Origin: an uncultured Lachnospiraceae bacterium
GTDB taxonomy: Bacteria > Bacillota > Clostridia > Lachnospirales > Lachnospiraceae
Length of the DNA: 58,426 nt
Reading direction: 5' to 3'
Assembly: GCA_910586615.1 (NCBI GenBank)
Contig: CAJUJP010000027.1
Coordinates: forward strand, 1 to 58,426
Each line of letters starts with the position of its first letter. The first letter of the stretch is position 1. The notes beneath the pieces are model-generated. The model was not told where the DNA came from and made no database searches. It worked only from the letters and a program-made list of their open reading frames with translations. Below are positions 17,385 to 25,916 of the stretch, in pieces. The position numbers were made by a program, and so were the translations under genes.

Positions 17385-18677
17385 ATGGAACAATATGCGA
17401 TTAAAGGTGGAAATCCGTTAGTCGGCGAGGTGGAGATCGGCGGGGCCAAGAATGCGGCTCTGGCTATTCTTGCTGCGGCTATTATGACGGATGAAACTGT
17501 TTTGATAGAAAATGTGCCGGACGTCAGGGACACGAATGTACTGATGCAGGCGATGGAGAGTATCGGCGTTATCATCAACCGGATCGACAGACACACAGTC
17601 AGAATCAATGCGTCTCAGATTCACGATCTGGTGATCGAGGATGATTTTATCAAGAAGATCCGCGCATCTTATTATCTTCTGGGTGCGCTGTTAGGCAAGT
17701 ATAAGAAAGCGGAGGTTGCACTTCCGGGAGGCTGCAATATCGGACTTCGGCCCATAGACCAGCATATCAAAGGATTTCGGGCGCTGGGAGCCAGCGTCAG
17801 GATAGAACACGGCCTGATTATCACCGAGGCGGAGCGTCTTGGCGGCAACCATGTTTATATGGATGTGGTTACGGTAGGTGCCACTATGAATGTGATGATG
17901 GCGGCGGTTATGGCGGAAGGCCAGACGGTGATCGAGAACGCGGCGAAAGAGCCTCATGTGGTGGATCTTGCCAACTTTTTGAACAGTATGGGTGCAAATA
18001 TCAAAGGTGCCGGTACGGATGTGATCAGAATCCGGGGCGTGCATAAACTGCATGGTACGGAGTACGGCATCATTCCCGATCAGATTGAGGCAGGAACCTT
18101 TATGTTTGCGGCAGCAGTGACGAAGGGTGATGTGACGGTAAAAAATGTCATTCCCAAGCATTTGGAGTCCATCAGTGCCAAACTGCTTGAAATCGGGTGT
18201 GAGGTGGAGGAATCCGATGATGCCGTCCGGGTGGTGGCGGCTAAGCCTTTGGGACATACCCATGTCAAGACACTTCCCTATCCCGGTTTTCCGACGGACA
18301 TGCAGCCGCAGATCACGGTGGCGCTGGGACTGTCCGGGGGTACAAGCATTGTGACCGAGAGCATTTTTGAGAACCGGTTCAAATATGTGGACGAGCTGAC
18401 CCGTATGGGGGCTAATATCAAAGTGGAAGGCAACACGGCCATCATTGACGGTGTATCCAGATACACGGGAGCAAGCATTACGGCTCCGGATCTGAGGGCA
18501 GGTGCGGCACTTGTCATCGCGGGATTGTCGGCTGACGGCATTACCATCGTGGACGATATCAAATATATCGAACGCGGCTACGAGGATTTTCATTTGAAAC
18601 TGCAGAGTCTGGGCGCACAGATCGACAAGGTGTCTACGGAACGGGATCTGCAGAAGTTTAAGCTGAAAGTCGGATAA
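17385..18677 (+). CDS. murA: UDP-N-acetylglucosamine 1-carboxyvinyltransferase
   Basis: A 430-residue enzyme that transfers enolpyruvate from phosphoenolpyruvate to UDP-N-acetylglucosamine, the first committed step of peptidoglycan synthesis. The N-terminal substrate-binding KGGNPL and GAKNAAL motifs are present. The catalytic cysteine is Cys116 in PGGCNIG, so the enzyme should be of the fosfomycin-sensitive type. The PTDMQPQ and RAGAALVIAGL motifs of the second domain are intact. Length is typical. A promoter at 17170 serves it alone. Many Firmicutes carry two murA paralogues; only one lies here. Confidence 0.97.
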   Translation: MEQYAIKGGNPLVGEVEIGGAKNAALAILAAAIMTDETVLIENVPDVRDTNVLMQAMESIGVIINRIDRHTVRINASQIHDLVIEDDFIKKIRASYYLLGALLGKYKKAEVALPGGCNIGLRPIDQHIKGFRALGASVRIEHGLIITEAERLGGNHVYMDVVTVGATMNVMMAAVMAEGQTVIENAAKEPHVVDLANFLNSMGANIKGAGTDVIRIRGVHKLHGTEYGIIPDQIEAGTFMFAAAVTKGDVTVKNVIPKHLESISAKLLEIGCEVEESDDAVRVVAAKPLGHTHVKTLPYPGFPTDMQPQITVALGLSGGTSIVTESIFENRFKYVDELTRMGANIKVEGNTAIIDGVSRYTGASITAPDLRAGAALVIAGLSADGITIVDDIKYIERGYEDFHLKLQSLGAQIDKVSTERDLQKFKLKVG

Positions 18678-18721
18678 GTTCAAAAAGATAAACCTGATCA
18701 AGACAAATTTTTATGATGATA

Positions 18722-18750
18722 TTGACAGAGACCCGATATGGGTGTATGTT
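18722..18750 (+). promoter_or_regulatory. Promoter of the metK leader
   Basis: TTGACA at 18722-18727 and TATGTT at 18745-18750 are 17 bases apart. Transcription would start about 30 bases before the riboswitch. Confidence 0.6.
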
Positions 18751-18786
18751 ATGTACAGATATGAAAATTCCATATTGTGATTTTTT

Positions 18787-18900
18787 CTCTTATTCAGAGT
18801 GGTGGAGATACATAGGATCTGTGAAGCCACGGCAACCCCTGAGAAGGAAGGTGCCAGCCTGAGCGAAAATGCTGTCATATGACAGCTCGAACAATAAGAG
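18787..18900 (+). promoter_or_regulatory. SAM-I riboswitch (S-box)
   Basis: The closing helix pairs CTCTTATT (18787-18794) with AATAAGAG (18893-18900). Conserved S-box landmarks are present: AGAGTGGTGGAG after the first strand, GAAGCC followed by GGCAACC, and GGTGCCA followed by a further hairpin. It precedes metK, the enzyme that makes S-adenosylmethionine, so it should shut down transcription when SAM is abundant. Confidence 0.93.
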
Positions 18901-18920
18901 GATTTGATTATCGACTGTCA

Positions 18921-18954
18921 GGTCCGCTTATTTGAATAAGTGGATCTTTTATTT
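18921..18954 (+). terminator. Riboswitch expression-platform terminator
   Basis: GGTCCGCTTATT (18921-18932) pairs with AATAAGTGGATC (18935-18946) with a few G-U or mismatched positions, followed by TTTTATTTT. Its AATAAG strand is similar to the aptamer's closing strand, which suits a terminator/antiterminator switch. Confidence 0.8.
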
Positions 18955-18957
18955 TGC

Positions 18958-19081
18958 GCGAATAAGCAGAGCCAGAAGGACAGATCAGCAAGCGTCATGC
19001 TTGCATGAAAGATTGCTGATCAGGACTTATGGCGAGCAACGCGAACGAGGGAGGCGAAGCATCCCGAGTCTGCTTATTCGC
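18958..19081. repeat. 124-bp inverted-repeat element in the metK leader
   Basis: Perfect 13-bp terminal inverted repeats GCGAATAAGCAGA (18958-18970) and its complement (19069-19081) enclose two internal hairpins: GATCAGCAA (18983-18991) with TTGCTGATC (19013-19021), and GGGAGGCGAAGCATCCC near 19049-19065. This is the architecture of a miniature inverted-repeat element. It lies between the riboswitch terminator and the metK ribosome binding site, so it is transcribed only when the terminator is read through. Confidence 0.75.
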
Positions 19082-19116
19082 ACATAACAAACACAACACA
19101 GAAAAGGAGAACAAAC

Positions 19117-20304
19117 ATGGAGAAGAGATTATTTACTTCAGAGTCAGTAACAGAAGGCCATCCCGACAAAGTCTGCGATGCCATTTCCGATGCCATCCTG
19201 GATGCGTGCATGGAAAAAGACCCGATGAGCCGTGTGGCATGTGAGACGGCATGTTGCACAGGATTCGTTCTGGTGACAGGTGAGATTACCACAAATGCAT
19301 ATGTTGATATGCAGAAAATTGTACGTGAAACCGTAAAAGAGATTGGCTACACCAAGTCCGAGTACGGATTTGACGGCAATACCTGTGCCGTGCTGGTGGC
19401 CATCGACGAGCAGTCTTCCGATATCGCAATGGGCGTGGACAAGGCTCTGGAAGCAAAAGAGAATAAGATGTCTGATGCCGAGATCGAGGCCATCGGCGCA
19501 GGCGATCAGGGTATGATGTTCGGCTATGCCACCAACGAGACGGAAGAGTATATGCCTTACCCGATCTCTCTGGCACATAAACTGGCATTACAGCTTACCA
19601 AAGTGCGTAAAGAAGGCACTCTTACTTATTTAAGACCCGACGGCAAGAGTCAGGTTTCCGTAGAGTATGACGAGGACGGCAAGCCGGTAAGACTGGAAGC
19701 GGTTGTATTATCCACACAGCATGATGCGGATGTGACACAGGAGCAGATCCATGAGGATATTAAGAAATACGTGTTTGATCCGGTGCTTCCGAAGGAACTG
19801 ATTGACGACAATACCAAATTTTTCATCAATCCTACGGGACGTTTCGTGATCGGCGGACCTCACGGCGATGCAGGTCTCACAGGACGTAAGATCATCGTAG
19901 ACACTTACGGCGGATATGCCCGTCACGGCGGCGGTGCTTTTTCCGGTAAGGACTGCACGAAGGTAGACCGTTCCGCGGCATATGCGGCCCGTTACGTAGC
20001 GAAGAACATCGTGGCGGCAGGTCTGGCCGACAAGTGTGAGATCCAGTTGTCCTACGCCATCGGCGTTGCACAGCCTACCTCCGTTATGGTAGATACTTTT
20101 GGTACAGGAAAGGTTTCCGACGAGAAGCTGGTAGATATCGTCCGCGAGAACTTCGATCTTCGTCCGGCAGGCATCATCAAGATGCTTGATCTGCGCCGCC
20201 CGATCTACAAGCAGACTGCGGCTTACGGCCACTTCGGGCGCAACGATCTGGATCTGCCCTGGGAGAAAGTGGATAAGGTGGATGTGTTGAAGAAGTATCT
20301 GTAA
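19117..20304 (+). CDS. metK: S-adenosylmethionine synthetase
   Basis: A 395-residue enzyme that makes S-adenosylmethionine from methionine and ATP, supplying methyl groups for the cell. The N-terminal substrate motif EGHPDKVCD, the central GAGDQGMMFGYA and the phosphate-binding GGGAFSGKDCTKVDRSAAY are all intact. Length is typical. AAGGAG precedes the ATG. Expression is under a SAM-I riboswitch, giving feedback by its own product. A strong terminator follows at 20372. Confidence 0.98.
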   Translation: MEKRLFTSESVTEGHPDKVCDAISDAILDACMEKDPMSRVACETACCTGFVLVTGEITTNAYVDMQKIVRETVKEIGYTKSEYGFDGNTCAVLVAIDEQSSDIAMGVDKALEAKENKMSDAEIEAIGAGDQGMMFGYATNETEEYMPYPISLAHKLALQLTKVRKEGTLTYLRPDGKSQVSVEYDEDGKPVRLEAVVLSTQHDADVTQEQIHEDIKKYVFDPVLPKELIDDNTKFFINPTGRFVIGGPHGDAGLTGRKIIVDTYGGYARHGGGAFSGKDCTKVDRSAAYAARYVAKNIVAAGLADKCEIQLSYAIGVAQPTSVMVDTFGTGKVSDEKLVDIVRENFDLRPAGIIKMLDLRRPIYKQTAAYGHFGRNDLDLPWEKVDKVDVLKKYL

Positions 20305-20371
20305 GATGGCTGCGGATTACAGACGGCAGGAAAAATGAAATCATTCTTATAAATTTTATGATGTGTAATGG

Positions 20372-20413
20372 CATGGAAAAAGGATATTGCTTCGGCGATA
20401 TCCTTTTTCCATG
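20372..20413. terminator. Terminator after metK
   Basis: A perfect 16-bp stem (20372-20387 with 20398-20413) around a 10-base loop contains A-runs on one arm and T-runs on the other. It could serve metK rightward and the DUF234-type ATPase leftward. Confidence 0.75.
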
Positions 20414-20461
20414 ATATAGGAAATTACATCAAACTTTAAGCAGGCGAGTTTTATAAGTGTG

Positions 20462-21859
20462 CTAAGGCAGCGTGTATAAGTCCTTGAGGGTCAGTAAACG
20501 TTTATTTTCTTCTCGTGCGAGAGCGGTCAGAGTATCCGTAAATCCTGATTTGGAGAAAAGATAGTAGTAGTGTTTCCGGTAGTGCCCCATGGCCTGCGCG
20601 TAATCTTTCAGCAGTGTGAGTTCATTCACGTCTACAGGTGTATTACGAAATTTGCAGGAACCGACAATACACCAGTCATCACTTGTGGATGAAGCTACGA
20701 CATCGATTTGCGCCTGTTTGCGGGTTTTTGGATGCCCACCCCACCATTGCCCGACCTGACCGATGGGAAAAGGAAGATTGTTGTCATAATAGAGAATATA
20801 GTCCCGGCACATTTTTTCAAAGGTAAGCCCCATGTAATCGGATATACGCCCTTCTATAGAAGAGGCGTAGTTTTGCTCTATTCTGCCGGAGAGAACGGCG
20901 GACATATTGTGTGGCATAAATGCGAACCAGAACCGGAAAAACTGATCTTCAATCAGATAAATCGGTCTCCGGCTGGACGGGTCGGTGACAGGCGTTTCCC
21001 TTCGGATGACACCCAGCGAGATCAGATTGGCAAGATATTTTGTGCATAATCCGGTTTCCATTCCGACAGTGGTTGCAATTTCTGACATTTTGGTCTTTCC
21101 AGAAGCGATTGCAGTTACTATTGCATTGTAGGTGGAAGGTTCGCGCAGTTCTTGTTTTAACAGGTTGGAAGGCTCTTCAAATAACATTGCGTTTTTATTG
21201 AAAAAGTTTTCCAACAGATTTTCACGAATACTCAGAGAGGATGAAAACTGCTCTAAATACAGCGGGATTCCGCCGGTAATACCATACATGACCGCTTTGT
21301 CAACGTAAGAATAGTCAGGAAACCATTTGCCGGTATCTAAATAGCCGAAAGGCTGGATCTTGAACTGTGCCGTTCTGCGTCCGTAGAGTGGGCTCTGATA
21401 TCCCAGAACCTGATTTTCCATAAAACTCATGGATGAGCCGCAAAGAATCAGGAAGAGCTTTGTATTCTTATACTGATGATCAATATAGTTCTGCAGAAGA
21501 GATGAGATACCGGGCTCTGCACCGGCAAGATACGGGTATTCATCAATTACGAGGATAATCCGTTCCGAAGCGGATATCTCTGCAATGCGGGTTAATGCGT
21601 CGCCAAAACTGCGATAGAGTATGCCGGCTGCACTGCTGCCTCGATCGGTTTCTGCGATGGCATGGGAGAGCGCTGCAAGATTCTGCTCGGCACTGTTCTC
21701 CAGTGCAGCATAGAAGATCGTCTTCTTGTTCTTGCAAAATTCTGTAATCAGAGTCGTCTTGCCGACACGCCGCCGTCCATAGATAATGGCAACTTCAAGT
21801 TTCGTGCTTTGATACATTTGATTTAATTTCTTCAGTTCTTGTTCTCTGCCGATAAACAT
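20462..21859 (-). CDS. Archaeal-type AAA ATPase with DUF234-like C-terminus
   Basis: A 465-residue P-loop ATPase of the Arch_ATPase/DUF234 group, whose cellular role is not established. The Walker A motif GRRRVGKTTL is near residues 28-37 and the Walker B IDEYPYLAG near 108. A winged-helix region follows around 255-310. A C-terminal domain from about 320 has FRFWFAF and the phrase IDVVA, resembling a PD-(D/E)XK-type core in which DUF234 proteins are sometimes placed; that last point is tentative. The ATG at 21859 has AGGAGA upstream, while the open frame extends to 21904. It is a solitary gene between metK and dnaE and belongs to a family that often moves horizontally. Confidence 0.85.
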   Translation of the reverse strand: MFIGREQELKKLNQMYQSTKLEVAIIYGRRRVGKTTLITEFCKNKKTIFYAALENSAEQNLAALSHAIAETDRGSSAAGILYRSFGDALTRIAEISASERIILVIDEYPYLAGAEPGISSLLQNYIDHQYKNTKLFLILCGSSMSFMENQVLGYQSPLYGRRTAQFKIQPFGYLDTGKWFPDYSYVDKAVMYGITGGIPLYLEQFSSSLSIRENLLENFFNKNAMLFEEPSNLLKQELREPSTYNAIVTAIASGKTKMSEIATTVGMETGLCTKYLANLISLGVIRRETPVTDPSSRRPIYLIEDQFFRFWFAFMPHNMSAVLSGRIEQNYASSIEGRISDYMGLTFEKMCRDYILYYDNNLPFPIGQVGQWWGGHPKTRKQAQIDVVASSTSDDWCIVGSCKFRNTPVDVNELTLLKDYAQAMGHYRKHYYYLFSKSGFTDTLTALAREENKRLLTLKDLYTLP

Positions 21860-22339
21860 GACTTCGTCTCCTGTGAAATTTAATTTTTGATTAAAGCGGG
21901 ACACAAATCTAACCCCTGTTGTATGCGGTGGGGGTTGACTGTGGAAGTAAACTGGTTTGATAGGAAGTGTAGTAAATTATTATATAGTTCATTATAATAT
22001 AGTATATTATAGTTCACTAAAAATTATCTGTCAATATAACGGATGGATTTTTTATTTGTTTTACATAGATTATGTGGTTTTACTTGGGGGAGTTTTTTCA
22101 TTTGAAAAGTGAGTTTAAACAAAGGCAGTTGTAAACAGTAATGCAATTATTATGCAAAGCTTCTCAAAAAGGTGTGTTAATATTCATAAGACGCCGCCTA
22201 TACATTATCATAAATTTTGTCCCCGTTTTCTTCTCAAATAAGGTATACTATATGTATTGATAAATTGCAGTCTGGCGCTTATATAACTCGCAGAAGGCTG
22301 AACGATAACCAATTCCCCATCGGAGAAACGAGGTCCCAC
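21860..22339. other. A+T-rich divergent intergenic region
   Basis: This 480-base gap between the leftward ATPase and rightward dnaE is very rich in A+T. It contains the palindrome at 21986-22016 and an AACCCC/GGGGTT stem near 21914-21937. A TATACT box at 22244-22249 could be the -10 of a dnaE promoter, without a good -35. No small gene was seen. Confidence 0.5.
21986..22016. promoter_or_regulatory. Possible operator for the ATPase gene
   Basis: TATAATATA (21993-22001) and TATATTATA (22003-22011) form a perfect 9-1-9 palindrome, flanked by direct repeats AGTTCA at 21986-21991 and 22011-22016. It lies about 130 bases upstream of the ATPase start. Confidence 0.35.
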
Positions 22340-25300
22340 ATGGCATTTACACACCTTCACGTCCACACCGAGTACAGTCTGCTGGACGGTTCCAATAAAA
22401 TCAAAGAATATGTTAAAAGAGTCAAAGAACTGGGCATGGACAGCGCCGCCATCACGGATCACGGCGTTATGTACGGCGTCATTGAATTTTATAAGGAGGC
22501 TGTGGCGGCGGGGATCAATCCGATCATTGGCTGCGAGGTCTATGTGGCGCCCAGATCCCGGTTTGACAGGGAGCTTACCGGCGGCGAAGACAGATATTAC
22601 CATCTGGTGCTGCTGGCGGAGAATAATACAGGTTATGCCAATCTGATCAAAATTGTCAGCCGGGGTTTTACAGAAGGGTATTATTACCGTCCCCGTGTGG
22701 ATATGGAGGTGCTTCAGGAATTTCATGAGGGTATCATCGCGCTGTCCGCCTGCCTGGCGGGGGAAGTTCAGCGGTACATTCAGAAGGGACTTGTGGATGA
22801 GGCCAAAAAGGTGGCAAGAAGGTATGAGGACTGCTTCGGAAAAGGAAACTTTTTCCTGGAACTGCAGGATCATGGCATTCCCGCACAGCAGATGGTGAAT
22901 TCCACGCTGCTGGCCATGAGTAAGGAACTGGATATTCCGCTTGTGGCCACCAATGATGTGCACTATACCTATGCCGAGGACGCCCAGCCCCACGACATCC
23001 TGCTCTGTCTGCAGACGGGCAAGAAGCTGGCGGATGAAGACCGTATGCGTTACGAGGGCGGCCAGTATTATGTGAAGAGTGAAGAGGAGATGAAAGGACT
23101 CTTTCCCTATGCCTGGGAGGCGGTGGAGAATACGCAGCGCATTGCGGACAGATGCCATGTGGAGATCGAGTTCGGCAAATATAAAGTGCCCCATTATGAT
23201 GTGCCGGAGGGGTACGATGCATGGACATATCTGAATAAGCTGTGTCAGGACGGCATGAAGGAGCGTTACCCGGAGGATGACGGTGCGCTTCAGAAACGTC
23301 TGGAATATGAGTTGAATATCATCAGGGATATGGGGTTCGTGGATTATTTCCTGATCGTGTGGGACTATATTAATTATTGCAGGGAAAATGATATTTCTGT
23401 AGGTCCGGGGCGTGGATCGGCGGCGGGAAGCATTGTCTCTTACTGTCTGCGTATCACGAATATTGATCCCATCAAGTACAGCCTGCTGTTTGAGCGTTTC
23501 CTGAATCCGGAGCGTGTGTCCATGCCGGATATTGATGTGGATTTCTGCTTCGAAAGGCGGCAGGAGGTGATCGACCACGTGAACCGCAAGTATGGTAAGG
23601 ACAGGGTAGTACAGATCGTGACTTTCGGTACGATGGCGGCCAAGGGTGTGATCCGGGATGTGGGACGGGTGATGGATATGCCCTATTCTTTTGTGGATTC
23701 CATTGCGAAAATGATTCCCAACGAGCAGAACCAGGGCGTTCCTATTGCAAAGGCGCTGGAAATGAACCCGGAATTTCGCAAATTATATAACGAGGACGAG
23801 CAGGTGCATACGCTGATCGACATGAGCAGGCGGCTGGAAGGTCTGCCCAGACATACTTCTATGCATGCGGCAGGCGTGGTGATCTGTCCCGATGCGGCGG
23901 ATAACTTTGTGCCTCTTTCCCGCGGGTCTGACGGGTCTGTCACCACCCAGTTTACCATGACTACCATTGAGGAGCTTGGTCTTCTGAAAATGGATTTTCT
24001 TGGGCTGCGTACTCTGACGGTGATCCAGAATGCGGCCCGGATGGCGGAGAAAAGCAACGGCATTTCCATTGATATGGATGCCATTGACTATAATGATCCG
24101 GCGGTGCTTGCGTCCATCGGAACGGGCAGGACGGACGGTATTTTCCAGCTGGAAAGCGGCGGCATGAAGAGTTTCATGAAGGAATTAAAGCCCCAGAGCC
24201 TGGAAGACGTCATTGCGGGAATTTCCCTGTACCGCCCCGGCCCCATGGATTTTATACCGAAATATATCAAGGGGAAAAATAATCCCGAATCCGTGACCTA
24301 TGACTGTCCACAGTTGGAGCCGATTCTTGCCCCCACTTACGGCTGTATCGTTTATCAGGAGCAGGTAATGCAGATCGTGCAGGATCTGGGCGGCTATACC
24401 ATGGGGCGCAGCGATCTGGTGCGTCGGGCCATGAGTAAGAAGAAGCAGTACGTGATGGAACAGGAGCGGAAGAATTTTATCTACGGCAATCCGGAAGAGG
24501 GTGTGCCGGGCTGTGTGGCAAACGGTATCAGTGCCCAGGTGGCGGATCGGATTTACGGCAATATGATGGATTTTGCCAAATATGCTTTTAATAAATCGCA
24601 TGCGGCCTGCTATGCGGTGGTGGCGTACCAGACGGCTTATTTGAAATACTATTATCCGGTGGAATTTATGGCGGCGCTGCTTACATCCGTGATTGATAAT
24701 CCAAACAAAGTGGCGGAATATATTATGTCCTGCAGAAGCATGGGCATCCAGATCCTGCCCCCGGATATCAATGAGGGCGAGGCGGGCTTTTCGGTGTCCG
24801 GAGACAGGCAGATCCGTTATGCACTGACTGCCATCAAGAGCGTGGGAAGACCGGTCATCGACATTGTGGTGTCCGAGCGGGAGGCACGGGGGCCTTACAC
24901 CAATCTGGAGAATTTTATCACCCGGCTGGCGGACAAGGAAGTGAATAAACGTGCCATAGAGCATTTTATCAAAGCCGGTGCCATGGACAGTCTGGGCGGC
25001 ACGAGGAAGCAGTACATGAGCGTGTACGTGCGGATTCTGGAAAGCATACAGCATGATAAAAAGAATAATATGGCCGGCCAGATCTCCTTTTTTGACATTG
25101 TGGACGAGGAACAGAAGGAAGATTTCGAGATCAAGCTTCCCGATGTGGGGGAGTACTCCAAGGAGATGAAGCTTGCTTTCGAGAAAGAGGTGCTGGGGAT
25201 CTATGTCAGTGGTCATCCGCTGGAAGAATATCAGGAGATGTGGCGCAAGAACATTACGAACACCACGGCGGATTTCGTGCCGGATGAGGAGACCCAGGAG

Positions 25301-25798
25301 ACGGCGGTGCGGGACGGAGCTACGGCCACCATAGGCGGTCTTATTTCAGAAAAAAAGATCAAGTATACGAAAAATGAGCGGGTTATGGCTTTCCTGCAGG
25401 TGGAAGATCTGGTTGGCACTGTGGAGGTGATTGTTTTTCCGAAACAGTATGAGCAGCACGGAAGCCAGATTGCGGAGGACAGCAAGGTTTTTATCAGGGG
25501 AAGGGTGACTGTGGAGGAGGAAAAAGACGGAAAACTGATCTGTGAGCAGATCACACCTTTTGAAAATGTGTCCAGAAAGCTGTGGATCAAGTTCCCCACG
25601 AAGGAGGCATACGAGAACCGCAAAGAGGAGCTTTTTGATGCCATCCGGCAGTCGGAAGGGAAGGACAGCGTGGTCATTTACGTGGAAAATCCCAAGGCCA
25701 TGAATCCTCTGCCCCGGAACTGGAACGTGGATGCCGGGGAGGAACTGGTGGCGCGCCTCTCGGAATTGTACGGGGCCGAAAATGTGAAGGTGGTATAG
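22340..25798 (+). CDS. dnaE: DNA polymerase III subunit alpha
   Basis: A 1152-residue C-family replicative DNA polymerase. The PHP domain opens with HLHVHTEYSLLDG and covers about residues 1-280. The polymerase palm has its catalytic aspartates in PDIDVDFC near residue 396-402 and MDFLGLRTL near 552. Helix-hairpin-helix and OB-fold regions follow (the OB fold at about 995-1080). No intrinsic proofreading exonuclease is inserted, so this is DnaE rather than PolC. The ATG at 22340 is chosen by homology and an upstream purine-rich site; the frame is open back to 22217. pfkA follows after 118 bases, a neighbourhood commonly seen in Firmicutes. Confidence 0.97.
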   Translation: MAFTHLHVHTEYSLLDGSNKIKEYVKRVKELGMDSAAITDHGVMYGVIEFYKEAVAAGINPIIGCEVYVAPRSRFDRELTGGEDRYYHLVLLAENNTGYANLIKIVSRGFTEGYYYRPRVDMEVLQEFHEGIIALSACLAGEVQRYIQKGLVDEAKKVARRYEDCFGKGNFFLELQDHGIPAQQMVNSTLLAMSKELDIPLVATNDVHYTYAEDAQPHDILLCLQTGKKLADEDRMRYEGGQYYVKSEEEMKGLFPYAWEAVENTQRIADRCHVEIEFGKYKVPHYDVPEGYDAWTYLNKLCQDGMKERYPEDDGALQKRLEYELNIIRDMGFVDYFLIVWDYINYCRENDISVGPGRGSAAGSIVSYCLRITNIDPIKYSLLFERFLNPERVSMPDIDVDFCFERRQEVIDHVNRKYGKDRVVQIVTFGTMAAKGVIRDVGRVMDMPYSFVDSIAKMIPNEQNQGVPIAKALEMNPEFRKLYNEDEQVHTLIDMSRRLEGLPRHTSMHAAGVVICPDAADNFVPLSRGSDGSVTTQFTMTTIEELGLLKMDFLGLRTLTVIQNAARMAEKSNGISIDMDAIDYNDPAVLASIGTGRTDGIFQLESGGMKSFMKELKPQSLEDVIAGISLYRPGPMDFIPKYIKGKNNPESVTYDCPQLEPILAPTYGCIVYQEQVMQIVQDLGGYTMGRSDLVRRAMSKKKQYVMEQERKNFIYGNPEEGVPGCVANGISAQVADRIYGNMMDFAKYAFNKSHAACYAVVAYQTAYLKYYYPVEFMAALLTSVIDNPNKVAEYIMSCRSMGIQILPPDINEGEAGFSVSGDRQIRYALTAIKSVGRPVIDIVVSEREARGPYTNLENFITRLADKEVNKRAIEHFIKAGAMDSLGGTRKQYMSVYVRILESIQHDKKNNMAGQISFFDIVDEEQKEDFEIKLPDVGEYSKEMKLAFEKEVLGIYVSGHPLEEYQEMWRKNITNTTADFVPDEETQETAVRDGATATIGGLISEKKIKYTKNERVMAFLQVEDLVGTVEVIVFPKQYEQHGSQIAEDSKVFIRGRVTVEEEKDGKLICEQITPFENVSRKLWIKFPTKEAYENRKEELFDAIRQSEGKDSVVIYVENPKAMNPLPRNWNVDAGEELVARLSELYGAENVKVV

Positions 25799-25916
25799 AC
25801 GGAGACGGTCTTTTTCAAAAAAGATTGAAATGCGGGCATGTATAGAGTAAAATACTGTTAGAAAAACAGCGAAGAGATGCATGAAAAGGTGCATATGGAA
25901 AGGCATGGGTGTAGAT

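Larger units (their letters stand above)
18678..19116. other. metK leader region
   Basis: This 439-base gap is almost fully explained. It holds a promoter (18722-18750), a SAM-I riboswitch (18787-18900), its terminator (18921-18950), a 124-bp inverted-repeat element (18958-19081) and the metK ribosome binding site (AAGGAG near 19105). Confidence 0.8.

Noticed and set aside
17691..18701. Minus-strand frame of 336 codons opposite murA
   Set aside because: Same pattern of antisense shadow; murA is complete and canonical.
22208..23578. Long open frame on the minus strand opposite dnaE (456 codons)
   Set aside because: It is His/Ile-rich with no family resemblance and lies fully opposite the PHP and polymerase regions of dnaE. 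It is a shadow frame.
24185..25216. Minus-strand frame of 343 codons opposite dnaE
   Set aside because: Antisense of a conserved polymerase region with no recognisable protein.
25796..25820. Terminator directly after dnaE
   Set aside because: AGAC/GTCT gives only a 4-bp stem before the T-run, too weak to call; pfkA may be read through.
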